Assembly: GCA_016234745.1 (NCBI GenBank)
Contig: JACRAR010000069.1
Span: 1-64,000 of the forward strand
Source: Betaproteobacteria bacterium
GTDB taxonomy: Bacteria > Pseudomonadota > Gammaproteobacteria > Burkholderiales > Rhodocyclaceae
Length of the DNA: 64,000 nt
Direction: 5' to 3'
Below the pieces are notes generated by a model. The model was not told the origin of the DNA. It searched no databases and worked only from the letters and a program-made list of their open reading frames with translations. Numbering within the stretch: position 1 is the stretch's first letter; every line of letters begins with the position of its first letter. A program made the position numbers and the translations under genes. Below, in pieces: positions 53,232 through 63,600 of this stretch.

Positions 53232-54373
53232 CGCAACAGGTTGGCCGCATCGGCATGTCGCAAGACACGCACGGCCGCCATTCCGGAAAGCAGGGAGATC
53301 GTCATCACGAGACCGGCGCAGATCAGGCCGGGGATCACGCCCAGCGCAACCGGAACATCATGCTGAAAGGCCAGCACCAGCGCGCCCGCGCTGCCCAGCA
53401 CGCCGATCAGCAAGCCGCCCGCGCCGACCCAGGCGGCCTGTTCCAGCACGACCCGGCGCAATTCGCGCAGACCGACGCCCAACGCATGCAAGGTGGCGTA
53501 TTCGTCGATCGAACCCGCCACCGCCGCCATCAGCGTCTGGCTCGTAATGACCACGCCGACAACGCACACCACCAGCGACATGAACAGCACGCCCAGGCCG
53601 GCGCCGGTCTCGAACATCCAGAAGCTCACCGCGCGCTGCGAGAATTCGCTGCTCGTCCAGGCTTCAAAACCGTGCCGCGCAACTTCGCGATTCAGACGTG
53701 CAGCCACGGCAGGGGCTGCGCCGGGATCGTGCAATTTGACGACATAGTACGTCATGCGCATGTCATCAGCGACGCCATCGCCAAGGTAACGCAAACGGCG
53801 CGCAGTATCCAGCGATGCCAGAATATTCACGCCGCCCAGCGCACGCAACTGCTGCGCCGCGCCGACCACCTGCACCTGGCGGCCGTTGATGCGCGCCCGG
53901 CCACCGACGGACACGCCCAGCTTGTCCAGGTCGGCATGATCGACGATCACGCTGTCGGGCTGGCGCAAGCGTTCGCGCATCTCCGCGGGCAAAGCCCGGG
54001 CGAACATCAGCCCGTCGGCGCCTGGTTCGATGCCTGAAACGGAAACTGAGACCGCGCCCTGCCCGCTGCGGCTGCGCCAGTCGCCATCGACCCAGAGGAA
54101 AGACTCGACGCGCGCCACGGCCGGATCGAGCCGCAGCCAGATCTCGCTGTCGAGCGGAATCGCGCGCCCCAGTTCGACGCTGCGCGTGCCGGGGTAGCCG
54201 ATCCACAAATCGCCGCGGGATTTGTCCACGAACACTGCCGCGCTGCCGAAAATACCCAGGACCAGCGCCGTCTGCACCAGCAGCAACAACCCCGAAAAGG
54301 CCACCGCGAGCACCGCGGGGAAAAAGCGGCGCCATTCATGGATCAAGGTCTTGCGCGCCAGCGCAACGATCAT
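53228..54373 (-). CDS. ABC exporter permease (FtsX/DevC type)
   Basis: A 381-residue permease with the FtsX-like plan: one N-terminal span (FFPAVLAVAFSGLLLLVQTALVLGIF), a periplasmic domain of about 190 residues, then three C-terminal spans (GLGVLFMSLVVCVVGVVITSQTLM, WVGAGGLLIGVLGSAGALVLAF, VALGVIPGLICAGLVMTISLLSG). It resembles DevC in cyanobacterial glycolipid exporters. ATG 54373 was chosen because the in-frame extension to 54460 is arginine/proline-rich and lies inside the outer-membrane factor gene. ATGA overlap with that gene. Confidence 0.9.
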   Translation of the reverse strand: MIVALARKTLIHEWRRFFPAVLAVAFSGLLLLVQTALVLGIFGSAAVFVDKSRGDLWIGYPGTRSVELGRAIPLDSEIWLRLDPAVARVESFLWVDGDWRSRSGQGAVSVSVSGIEPGADGLMFARALPAEMRERLRQPDSVIVDHADLDKLGVSVGGRARINGRQVQVVGAAQQLRALGGVNILASLDTARRLRYLGDGVADDMRMTYYVVKLHDPGAAPAVAARLNREVARHGFEAWTSSEFSQRAVSFWMFETGAGLGVLFMSLVVCVVGVVITSQTLMAAVAGSIDEYATLHALGVGLRELRRVVLEQAAWVGAGGLLIGVLGSAGALVLAFQHDVPVALGVIPGLICAGLVMTISLLSGMAAVRVLRHADAANLLR

Positions 54374-55944
54374 GGCGCGGCTCCCGGCGGGACGGCGGGT
54401 TGTTGTGCCGGTTGTTGTGTATTTGCGCCGTCCGGGTCGGCGCCGCCGAGCGCCTTGCACAGCGCCACAAAGCTCAGTTGATGCGTCAGTTGCGCCTGGC
54501 TCAATGCCAATTCAGCTTGGAGACGCGCCAAGCGCGCAGCACCGATTTCGAGTTGGTCGGCCAGCCCGAGCCGGCGGCGGGTCAACGCGGCATTTTCCTG
54601 TTCCATCAAAGCTGCGAGCGCACGCTGGGCAGCGGCCAGCCGCTCGCGTTGCAGCGTCAGTCCGGCCAGCGCCGATTGCACCTCGGCCAGTCCCTCGAGC
54701 ACGCTTTGCCGATATTCGAGCACGGCCGCAGCCAGTTCGGCATCGCGCACATCGACGACGGCACGGCGCGAGCCCCAATCGAACAGGGGAATATCGAAAG
54801 TCGGACCAAGCACCAGCGTGCTGTGCATGGAAGAGTCGCCACCCGCACCATGCATCGGCCAGGCTGCACTGAGCATGCCACCCAGCGCCAGGCGCGGATA
54901 GAGATTGGCGCGCGCCTCACCCGCAGCGCTGGCCGCACGCAGCACCAGTTGCTCGGCGCGCTGGATTTCCGGCCGCGTGCGCAGCAGGTCGGCCGGCATC
55001 TGTTCGATGTGCAACTCGGCCGACGTTGCAATGTCGGCACGCGGACCTTCCGGCAGAGCCGCATTGCGGTCGCCGAGCAACACTTTAAGTTGCTGTCGAT
55101 AACGCTGCACCGCGTTCTGCGGTTCCAGGCGGGCAGCCTCGGCCTGCGCCAGGGCCGCGCGCGCGCCGGCCAGCTCATGCGCTGCTGCCAGGCGCAAACG
55201 CACGCGGGCTTGCAACAGTTCAAGGTTCTGCCGCTGCAGCGCGACTGCCTGGTCGCTCAAGGCCAGACGGCGTTCCGCATCGCGCCACTCGAGCCAGGTA
55301 CGCACTACTTCCGCAGCCACGGAAACCCGCGCGGCGCGCAGATTGACCTGGGCCAGGCCGGCATCCGCTGCGGCAATGCCAACTGCGGCTGCCGAACGGC
55401 CGAACAAACCAAGTTCCCATTGCGCGTCGAAGCCCGCCTGGAAGTAGCTGCCACGGCTGTCCGGTGTCGGTGTCGCCGTGGTGGCGAAACGCAGGTTGGG
55501 GAGTGAGGCTCCCGCGGCGGGAATCGACAAGGCGCGTGCGGCACGCAAGTGTTCGCCGGCAGCAGCGAGGCTCAGGTTGCCTTGCAGCGCGCGCGCGACC
55601 AGATCATCCAGAGCCGGGTCACCCAAGGCGCGCCACCATGCCGCCAGGTCCACTTGCGGCACAATCGGCACAATCGGTACGCTCTCCGCGCCGCCTTCCC
55701 AACGCACCGGTAGATCTGCCTGCAACACCGGTGCCGACAGCTTCGCGGCGCATCCAACCAGCAGGCAACATGCCCAGGCGACCGCGCCCGCATACGCTGG
55801 AAATCCTGGTGAAACTATGGCTGGCCTCGCGCGCTCTATCAGTCGGAAGCGCAGTTTAACATTCAGCCTGAGCGGCAGATCACGCTCCTGCGGAGCAGAG
55901 ATTGCGCTCGGAAATCCCGCCGAACCATAACCAGTTGTCGGCAT
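54370..55944 (-). CDS. Outer-membrane efflux factor (NodT/TolC type)
   Basis: A 524-residue lipoprotein-type outer-membrane channel: the segment AVAWACCLLVGCAAKLS carries the lipobox. The two OEP repeats follow (WWRALGDPALDDLVARALQGNLSL and the RTRPEIQRAEQLVLRAASAAGEARANLYPRLAL block), with coiled-coil helices. The first 45 residues before the signal are unusually long and basic, so translation may start further in, although no good start codon was found there. It heads the exporter operon, in which all four genes overlap by 4 bases, and supplies the exit channel. Confidence 0.88.
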   Translation of the reverse strand: MPTTGYGSAGFPSAISAPQERDLPLRLNVKLRFRLIERARPAIVSPGFPAYAGAVAWACCLLVGCAAKLSAPVLQADLPVRWEGGAESVPIVPIVPQVDLAAWWRALGDPALDDLVARALQGNLSLAAAGEHLRAARALSIPAAGASLPNLRFATTATPTPDSRGSYFQAGFDAQWELGLFGRSAAAVGIAAADAGLAQVNLRAARVSVAAEVVRTWLEWRDAERRLALSDQAVALQRQNLELLQARVRLRLAAAHELAGARAALAQAEAARLEPQNAVQRYRQQLKVLLGDRNAALPEGPRADIATSAELHIEQMPADLLRTRPEIQRAEQLVLRAASAAGEARANLYPRLALGGMLSAAWPMHGAGGDSSMHSTLVLGPTFDIPLFDWGSRRAVVDVRDAELAAAVLEYRQSVLEGLAEVQSALAGLTLQRERLAAAQRALAALMEQENAALTRRRLGLADQLEIGAARLARLQAELALSQAQLTHQLSFVALCKALGGADPDGANTQQPAQQPAVPPGAAP

Positions 55945-55955
55945 CGCAATTCGGG

Positions 55956-55998
55956 CCTGTTCTCAATTAACGACGCGTGCCGATTAATTGAGAACAGG
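55956..55998. repeat. Perfect 15+15 inverted repeat in a divergent promoter region
   Basis: CCTGTTCTCAATTAA (55956-55970) and TTAATTGAGAACAGG (55984-55998) match perfectly around a 13-base spacer. It lies between the leftward exporter operon (start 55944) and the rightward signalling operon (start 56069), so a terminator is unlikely; the left arm begins 12 bases before the exporter ATG. Operator, attenuating hairpin in the exporter leader, or remnant of a small inverted-repeat element are the alternatives. Confidence 0.7.
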
Positions 55999-56068
55999 TT
56001 CTAAATGGATCATGGCATTTTGTTCCCGCAGCAGGGGAGTATGATAAAAACGAAGGGGGTGGTTGGGC

Positions 56069-58717
56069 ATGACTGATTTCCCTGCTGGAACACAACAGCC
56101 AAACACCGACGCGTCGTTGACAACAATTCTTATCGTCGACGATATGCCGGAAAACCTCGGCGTGCTTGGCGCTGTGTTGCGAGCCGAAGGCTACAAGGTC
56201 AAAGCCGCGAATTCGGGTGCCGTTGCGTTGCGCTATGCCGTTCAGGAACCGCCCGCGCTGATCCTGCTAGACATAATGATGCCGGAAATGGACGGCTTTG
56301 AAGTTCTCCGGCGGCTGAGGGAAAAAGACCTCACCAAAAATATTCCCGTGATCTTCCTTACCGCCCTCGGCGATCCGAGCGACGTTGCTCATGGTTTGCG
56401 TCAGGGCGCCGCCGACTATATTCCCAAGCCAATTCAGCCCGAGGTCGTTCTGGCCCGGGTAGGGACGCAGCTGGAAGTGTATCGCGCCCGCGAATGGCTT
56501 AGAAATCAAAATCAGCATCTGGAGACCGAAGTAGCCCGCCGTGTGGCCGAAACGCGCCTCATCCAGGATGAGGCCGAGCGAACCAGGGAGAGACTCAACC
56601 GCCAGCGCGAACTAATTCTGATCTCTGCGGCGGAAGGAATCTTCGGCGTCGACGCAGGGGGTGTGATCAACTTCGTGAATCCTGCCGCGGCTTCCCTGCT
56701 CGGGTATGAGCGCGATGAACTGTCCGGCCGCAAGGCTGACGAGATATTTTTTAACTCCAGCGAAGTTGGCAATGGCCCACCCCCCAATTGCCCGATACAG
56801 GCATCCTGTCTGGCCGGCGTCGCTATTCACGGCCGCGAAGAAATGTTCCGGCGCAAGGATGGCAGCCCGCTGGCCCTGGAGTTTTCCTGTACGCCGATTG
56901 TCGAAGACGGCAAGTCGGCCGGTGCGGTCGTGACGCTGCAGGATTTCAGCGAGCGCAAGCGCTATCTTGAGCAACTGGAACGCAAGTCGAATTTTGACGA
57001 CCTGACCGGACTTCCCAACCGCAACCTGCTCAACGACCGGCTCGCCACCTCCCTTGCACGCTATCGAAAGGATGGCGGGTGCCTGGCTGTGTTGACGGTT
57101 AACCTCGATCGATTCAAGGGCATCAACGATAGCCTCGGCCACGGCGCCGGGGACCAGGTTCTGCGCGAGGTCGCGGTGCGTCTCGGCGAACATGCAAGGA
57201 AGCTGGATACGGTGGCGCGTCTGGAAGGCGACGAGTTCGTGGTAATAACCGAGTCGGCGGAAACCAATGGCGCCAGCAAGATTGCACAAGCCCTGCTCGA
57301 GATGCTCAACCCTCCGTTCAAATTCGGCGAACGCGAGTTCTTTCTCACCGGCAGTATCGGCATCGCCGTTGCCCCCAAGGACGGCGAGGACGGCGCCACG
57401 TTGTTGCGCAACGCTGCCGCAGCAATGTTCCGCGCCAAGGCCGGCGGGGGCAACCGCTTCAACTATTACGCACCGGAAATGAATGCGCGCTCGCTGGAGC
57501 GCATGGACATGGAAAACGGACTGCGCCGCGCCATCGATAGAAACGAAATGGTGGTCTATTACCAGCCGCAACTGAGTTTGCGTACGGGAGAAATCATCGG
57601 CGCCGAAGCGCTGGTGCGGTGGCAGCATCCGGAGCGGGGACTGGTCATGCCCGGTAAGTTCATCCTGCTGGCCGAGGAGTGCGGGCTTATCCTGCCGCTC
57701 GGGGAATGGGTATTGCGGACTGCGTGCGCGCAGAACAAGGCCTGGCAAGACGCCGGACTGCCGCCGGTGACCGTTGCGGTCAATATGTCGGCGCGTCAGT
57801 TTGCAGCGCAAGACATGGTCAAGCTGGCGGCAGCCATTCTTGCCGAAACCGGACTGAGCGCCAACTACCTGGAACTGGAACTCACCGAGAGCGCGGTGAT
57901 GGCGGACGCCGATGCCTTCATCAAAACAACAGAACAGCTCAAGGGATTGTCTATCACGCTGTCGATCGACGATTTCGGCACCGGCTTTTCGTCGCTTTCC
58001 TACCTCAAGCGCTTCGCCATCGACCGGCTCAAGATCGACCAATCTTTCGTGCGTGACATCACCAGCGATGCCAACAGCGCCGCGATTGCGCATGCCATCA
58101 TTTCCCTTGCCCACAGCCTGAAGCTATCTGCGATCGCAGAGGGCATCGAGACAGAGGCCCAGCTCAACTTCCTGCGGCGTTGCAACTGCGACGAAATGCA
58201 GGGCTACTTCTTCAGCCAGCCGATGCCCGCGGCCGGATTCGAACAGATGCTGCGCGAAAGACGCACGCTGGCGTTTTCGACTACCGAGCAAGTGCCCAGC
58301 CACACCCTGCTGCTGGTTGACGACGAGCCGGGAATACTCTCCTCCCTCAAGCGTCTGTTCCGGCGCGAAGGCTACACAATTCTGCTTGCCTCAAGCGGCA
58401 TGGAAGCGCTGCAGCTGCTGGCCAGCAATGAGGTCGGCGTCGTCATCTCGGACGCACGCATGCCGGAAATGGATGGAGGTGAGCTCCTGGGCAAAGTGCG
58501 GGATATGTATCCGAGCGTCGTGCGCATCATGCTTTCCGGTTATACCGATCTCAAGGCAGTGACCACCGCCGTCAACCGCGGCGAGCTGTTTTGCTTTCTG
58601 ACCAAGCCGTGGGACGACAGCGAATTGCTGGCGACGGTGCGCGATGCCTTCCGTCACTACGAACTGCGCCGCAAGGGTCGGGAGGAAATCGCGCAGCGTT
58701 TGGAGGAAGCGGCATGA
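56069..58717 (+). CDS. REC-PAS-GGDEF-EAL-REC signalling protein with degenerate EGDEF
   Basis: An 882-residue soluble protein starting at ATG 56069 (the TTG two codons earlier is less likely). Order: receiver 20-135 (Asp68 in LILLDIMMPEMDG), coiled coil, PAS about 180-290, GGDEF domain 305-465 reading EGDEF at 386-390, EAL domain with intact EAL at 513-515, IDDFGTGFSSLSYL and IAEGIETEAQL, and a second receiver in the last 140 residues (VVISDARMPEMDGGELL, FLTKPW). The second receiver resembles RpfG-type receivers that normally sit before HD-GYP. The first Gly of GGDEF is replaced, so cyclase activity is doubtful; the EAL part looks active. First gene of a coupled four-gene operon. Confidence 0.92.
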   Translation: MTDFPAGTQQPNTDASLTTILIVDDMPENLGVLGAVLRAEGYKVKAANSGAVALRYAVQEPPALILLDIMMPEMDGFEVLRRLREKDLTKNIPVIFLTALGDPSDVAHGLRQGAADYIPKPIQPEVVLARVGTQLEVYRAREWLRNQNQHLETEVARRVAETRLIQDEAERTRERLNRQRELILISAAEGIFGVDAGGVINFVNPAAASLLGYERDELSGRKADEIFFNSSEVGNGPPPNCPIQASCLAGVAIHGREEMFRRKDGSPLALEFSCTPIVEDGKSAGAVVTLQDFSERKRYLEQLERKSNFDDLTGLPNRNLLNDRLATSLARYRKDGGCLAVLTVNLDRFKGINDSLGHGAGDQVLREVAVRLGEHARKLDTVARLEGDEFVVITESAETNGASKIAQALLEMLNPPFKFGEREFFLTGSIGIAVAPKDGEDGATLLRNAAAAMFRAKAGGGNRFNYYAPEMNARSLERMDMENGLRRAIDRNEMVVYYQPQLSLRTGEIIGAEALVRWQHPERGLVMPGKFILLAEECGLILPLGEWVLRTACAQNKAWQDAGLPPVTVAVNMSARQFAAQDMVKLAAAILAETGLSANYLELELTESAVMADADAFIKTTEQLKGLSITLSIDDFGTGFSSLSYLKRFAIDRLKIDQSFVRDITSDANSAAIAHAIISLAHSLKLSAIAEGIETEAQLNFLRRCNCDEMQGYFFSQPMPAAGFEQMLRERRTLAFSTTEQVPSHTLLLVDDEPGILSSLKRLFRREGYTILLASSGMEALQLLASNEVGVVISDARMPEMDGGELLGKVRDMYPSVVRIMLSGYTDLKAVTTAVNRGELFCFLTKPWDDSELLATVRDAFRHYELRRKGREEIAQRLEEAA

Positions 58718-60462
58718 GTCGCATCGACTTCCGCTTCCTTGCCTCGGGTGGCTGCCTGCGCTGCTTATTGCATCTGATCGCTCTGCTAGGCGGCCTGAAT
58801 GCCTGCGCGGCGCAGGCACAGGCGCCACCGCCAGCGCCGCAGCATGTCCTGCTGCTCTACTCTTACGGTTATGGCGGGCGGGGCGTGGAACTGTTCAGCG
58901 ACGGTTTCTTCAAGGCCATTACCGAGGCCGGGTTCCCCGTCAACAACGTGCATGCGGAATATCTCGACCTGCAACGCAACACGGCCGTGCCGGGTTATCG
59001 CGAGCAACTCACGCATGCGCTCAGCAAGAAATATGCGCAGGGCGGGATTGACCTGATCGTCACGGTGCAGCAGCCAGCGCTCGAGTTTCTGCTCAGCGAA
59101 GGCAGGGATCTGGCGCCACAGGCGCCGGTGATCACAATCCAGCAGCGGCCCTTGCTTGAAGCAGAAAAAACCGGACGCCGCATCGCCGGCGAAATCAACC
59201 GTTTCGACATCAAGGGCACGCTGGAACGGGCGCTGGAACTATTCCCGCAGACGCGGCGGGTGGTATTCGCCTCGGGCAGCAGCGCGGCCGACATCAAGCT
59301 CAATGAAGAAGCCGCACGCGTCGCCGCTGCCTGGCAGGGCCGGCTGGAATTCGAGTACACCATCAACATGGCGCTCGACGCAATCCTGCAACGCGTAGCC
59401 CGCCTGCCGCCGCACAGCATCATCATCTTTACCCAGTACAACGTCGATACGAAAGGCCGCGTGGCGCTGGCCTACGAGGTTGAGAACATGCTTGTCAGGG
59501 TAGCCAACGCGCCGGTATTCGGCCTCTACGACTACAACTTGAAGAACGGGGGCATCGGCGGATCGGTCATTGCCGTCGAAGCTTCGGGCGCCCGCACCGC
59601 GCGGCTGGCGATCGATATTCTGAAAGGCGCGGCTCCAGCGGCCGGAACGCTGCGGGTCAATGAAAGCATCCCGATGTTCGACTGGCAACAAATCCAGCGC
59701 TGGGGCGGCGACGCCAGCCGGCTGCCGGCAAACACGGTGTTCGTCAATCGCCCGCCTTCAGCATGGGAGGAACATCCCGAGGCCATCGTCGCCACCGGGG
59801 CGGTCATCCTCGTCCTGACGGCACTGATCGCCACGCTGCTCATCAATACCCGCCGACGCAAGCAGGCCGAGGCAAGCTTGCGCGCAAGCGAAAAGCGCTT
59901 TCACGACATCGTAAATGCATCCGCCGACTGGATCTGGGAGGTGGATGCCGTTGCTCGCTATACCTACGTTTCGTCAGGCATAACCACGCTGCTGGGTTAC
60001 CTGCCGGAGGAGATTCTGGGCAAGACGCCCTTTGACCTGATGCTGCCCGCGGAGGCGGCTCGGGTCCGGCCCATTTTTGCAGAAATTACCGCCAAGGGCT
60101 TGCCTTTCCGCAACCTCGACAACATCAACTTGCACAAGGACGGCAGCCAGCGCTACGTGTTGACCAATGGCATGCCGATTCGGGACGCGTCGGGCCAGGT
60201 GATCGGCTACCGCGGTCTGGACATGAATATCACGGAGAAGAAACAGGCTGAAATTGCCTTGCTGCAGCAGACAGAGGAAGTGCGTCAGCGCAACGAGGAA
60301 CTGGAGCGCTTCAACCGCGCCTCGGTGGGGCGCGAGCTGGACATGATCGGATTGAAGCAGCAGGTCAATGAGTTGTGTCGGCAACTCGGGCGGGATCCGC
60401 CTTATCCACTGGCTTTTCTTGATCGTCCAGCGATGCCGCCGGGCGAAGGTGAGACGCAATGA
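58714..60462 (+). CDS. Periplasmic-binding/PAS membrane sensor without kinase domain
   Basis: A 582-residue membrane protein. After a signal-anchor (LLHLIALLGGLNACAAQAQA), residues 35-345 form a periplasmic ABC-substrate-binding-like domain (LLLYSYGYGGRGVELFSDGFFKAI, DLIVTVQQPALEFLL). A second span (AIVATGAVILVLTALIATLLI, about 353-373) leads to a PAS domain (385-510), then a coiled coil ending in the ELDMIGLKQQVNELCRQLG segment that normally precedes HisKA. There is no kinase domain after it. Signal must pass to another protein, presumably the hybrid kinase two genes downstream. ATGA overlap with the previous gene. Confidence 0.88.
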   Translation: MSRIDFRFLASGGCLRCLLHLIALLGGLNACAAQAQAPPPAPQHVLLLYSYGYGGRGVELFSDGFFKAITEAGFPVNNVHAEYLDLQRNTAVPGYREQLTHALSKKYAQGGIDLIVTVQQPALEFLLSEGRDLAPQAPVITIQQRPLLEAEKTGRRIAGEINRFDIKGTLERALELFPQTRRVVFASGSSAADIKLNEEAARVAAAWQGRLEFEYTINMALDAILQRVARLPPHSIIIFTQYNVDTKGRVALAYEVENMLVRVANAPVFGLYDYNLKNGGIGGSVIAVEASGARTARLAIDILKGAAPAAGTLRVNESIPMFDWQQIQRWGGDASRLPANTVFVNRPPSAWEEHPEAIVATGAVILVLTALIATLLINTRRRKQAEASLRASEKRFHDIVNASADWIWEVDAVARYTYVSSGITTLLGYLPEEILGKTPFDLMLPAEAARVRPIFAEITAKGLPFRNLDNINLHKDGSQRYVLTNGMPIRDASGQVIGYRGLDMNITEKKQAEIALLQQTEEVRQRNEELERFNRASVGRELDMIGLKQQVNELCRQLGRDPPYPLAFLDRPAMPPGEGETQ

Positions 60463-60647
60463 ACACGCGTCTGGCTCTGTCCATTTTGCCGCCCTTTTTC
60501 ACCTGCGCCGTGCAATGGCTGCTGTGGGACGCGCTCAAGCCCTACGTCTGGTTCCTGTTCTTTCCCACCGCGTTCTTTAGCGCCTGGATCGGGAGCCTAT
60601 TGGCTGGCTACCAACGAACCGCCATCGCGATGATGAACCTGCGATGA
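60459..60647 (+). CDS. 62-residue membrane fragment resembling the start of a DUF4118 sensor
   Basis: A 62-residue protein with two spans ([19 protein letters not shown] and [18 protein letters not shown]), ending [13 protein letters not shown]. The [26 protein letters not shown] stretch is like the first spans of DUF4118-containing histidine kinases, which would continue with two more spans and catalytic domains. Both ends overlap neighbours by ATGA, so it is still translated in coupling. It may be a deletion remnant kept for coupling, or a genuine small membrane subunit. Confidence 0.65.
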   Translation: MNTRLALSILPPFFTCAVQWLLWDALKPYVWFLFFPTAFFSAWIGSLLAGYQRTAIAMMNLR

Positions 60648-63600
60648 ATCGACCGCTGAACATCCTCGTCATCGAAGACGCTCCCGCCGACTTCCTGCTG
60701 TTGGAGCTCCATCTGCGCCGGAATGGCCTGAAAGCCGAGTGTCGGCGCATCGATACCGCTGCGGAGCTGGATACCGCGTTGCAGGCCTACTGGGATGTGG
60801 TACTTGCGGATTACAACGTGCCGGGCATGGATTTCCGTCAGGCCTTGCAACGCATCCGGGCGCATCGTCCCGATCTGCCGGTTATCATGGTGTCCGGCAG
60901 CGTGGGCGAGGAAACTGCCGTGGAGTTGCTGCACCTCGGCATAAGCGATTTTGTCCTCAAGGACCACTTGACCCGGCTGCTGCCGGCCATCCGGCGCGCA
61001 CTCGGTGAGGCAAAGGAACACCGAGTCCGCCAGGCCGCTGAAGCGGCGCTGCGGGAGAATCAGGCGGCCAGCCTCGAAGAGCAACGCCGGGCCAGGCTGG
61101 CAGCGCTGAACCTGATGGAGGATGCGCTCGCCGCCCGTGCCCGTACCGAGGCGGCTCATGACGCACTGCGCGAATCAGAGATGAAGTATCGCCTGCTGGC
61201 GGAAAATTCTGCCGATTGGATTTTCTGGGCGGAGCCAAGTGGCCGCTTCAAATATGTGTCGCCTGCCTGCAAGCAAATTTCCGGCTATGCGCCGGAAGAT
61301 TTCCTGGCCGATGCCGGCCTGATATTGCGTCTGGTTCATGCGGACGACCGCGCCGCGTATCGGACACACATCCAAACCGCTGTCGATGCCGACGATTTCG
61401 AAATGGACTTCCGCCTGGTGGACAAAGACGGCAAGGTTCGCTGGCTCGCACACCATTGCATGCCCCTCCACGATGCGAGCGGGCAATGCCTCGGCCGTCG
61501 CGGCACCAACCGCGACATCACCGGCCGCAAACTGGCCGAGGAACAGTTGCGCAAGCTCTCGCGCGCCGTCGAGCAGAGTCCTGAGAGTATCGTCATTACT
61601 GACCTTGAGGCCCGGATCGAGTACGTGAACCAGGCCTTCCTGCAAGTCACCGGCTACCAGCGCAAGGAAGTAATCGGCCAGAACTCGAAAGTCCTGCAAT
61701 CCGGCAAGACGCCGCCTGAAACCTATACCGCACTGTGGCGGGCGCTCACCAGGGGCGAATCCTGGAAGGGCGAATTCCTCAACAAGCGCAAGGACGGCAG
61801 CGAATACGACGAGTTCGCGATCATCACGCCGATTCGTCAGGAGGACGGCCGCATCACTCACTACATTGCAGTCAAGGAGGACATCACCGAGAAGAAGAAG
61901 CTGGGCAAGGAATTGGATAGCCATCGCCACCATCTGGAAGAGTTGGTGAGAGTTCGGACGACAGAACTGGAAGCGGCTCAACAAAAGGCTGAAGTGGCCA
62001 ACCGGGCGAAGAGCGCCTTCCTCGCCAACATGAGCCACGAGATCCGCACACCGATGAACGCCATCATTGGACTGACCCATCTCTTGCGGCGCACCGGGGC
62101 GACGCCGGAGCAGGCCTTGCGCCTGGAAAAGATCGATGGCGCCGCTAAGCATCTGCTGTCGATCATCAACGATATCCTCGACATCTCCAAGATCGAGGCG
62201 GGTCGTCTGCAGCTCGAAAGCGCGGATTTCTCCCTCTCTGCCATCCTCGACAATATCGCCTCCATCATCGGCGAGGCGGCGCGGGACAAGGGCTTGCTGA
62301 TCGAAATCGACCGCGATGCCGTTCCCCCGTGGCTGCGCGGCGATCAGACGCGACTGCGCCAGGCGCTGCTCAACTATGCCAGCAACGCCGTCAAATTCAC
62401 CGAACATGGTTCCATCGTGCTGCGCGCCAGAGTGCTGGAAGACAGCGGCGATAAATTGCTGATGCGCTTCGAGGTGGCAGACACCGGTATCGGCATCGCT
62501 CCCGAGCAGATGGCTCGACTGTTCCAGTCCTTCGAACAGGCCGACAGTACGACCACACGCAAGTATGGCGGCACCGGCCTTGGCCTCGCCATCACCCGGC
62601 AACTGGCGCGTCTGATGGGCGGAGAAGTCGGCGCTGACAGCACGCCGGGGGCAGGCAGCACCTTCTGGTTCACCGCACGCGTTGAACGCGGCCACGGCAC
62701 TCTGCCCAGCGCGGCAGCGGCCACTGCAGCAGTGGATGCGGAAGCGCTATGGACTTTGCAGCACAGTGGGGCAAGGCTCCTGTTGGTGGAAGACGACGCG
62801 ATCAACCGCGAAGTGGCGCTGGAGATGCTGCGTGGTACCGGGTTGACGGTGGACGCGGCGGCCGACGGCCGGGAGGCGCTGGACAAGGTGCGCGCCACGG
62901 TCTACGACTTGATCCTGATGGACATGCAGATGCCGCACATGGACGGCCTCGAAGCTACCGGTGCCATTCGCGCCTTGCCGGGCTGGGAGACGAAGCCGAT
63001 ACTGGCGATGACGGCCAATGCCTTCGCCGAAGACCGACGTGCATGCGAAGCGGCGGGCATGAATGACTTCGTCGCAAAACCCGTGGAACCGGCCTTGCTC
63101 TATGCGGCTCTGCTGAAATGGCTGCCGGCCATCAGCGGTTGCGCAACAGCGACGCCGGTCGCAGCGGCTGCCGCGGCGGCTGTGGCAGAGGGTGACGACC
63201 TGCGTCGCCGCTTGTCGGCGATAGCAGGTCTTGACCTGACGCGCGGATTGTCAATCGTCGGCAACCGGATGGAGAAATATCTCAGGCTGCTGGCCCTGTT
63301 TCTTGATAGCCACGGTGCCGACCCGGAACGCCTGCGCCAGATGCTCGACGCAGATAACTTGCCGAGTATTCAGAAGCTGGCACATGCCCTCAAGGGTTCG
63401 GCGGGCAACCTGGGTGCCGTGCGCGCCAGCGAGGCGGCCAATGCTCTGGTGTCGGCTATCAGCCAGGCAGCGGAACGAGCTGAAACCGCTCGATGCGCGG
63501 AACGCCTGATCGACGAGTTATCGCCCCTGATCGCAGGGATCCGTGACGTGTTGGCGACGGACAGCCCGGCCCCGACGGTAATCGATCCGACCCGCGTCGA

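Noticed and set aside
56612-58114. 500-codon minus-strand frame
   Set aside because: Antisense to the GGDEF-EAL protein; a mirror frame also appears opposite the other GGDEF-EAL gene, as codon bias predicts.
61175-62695. 506-codon minus-strand frame
   Set aside because: Antisense to the PAS and kinase domains of the hybrid kinase; no recognisable protein features.
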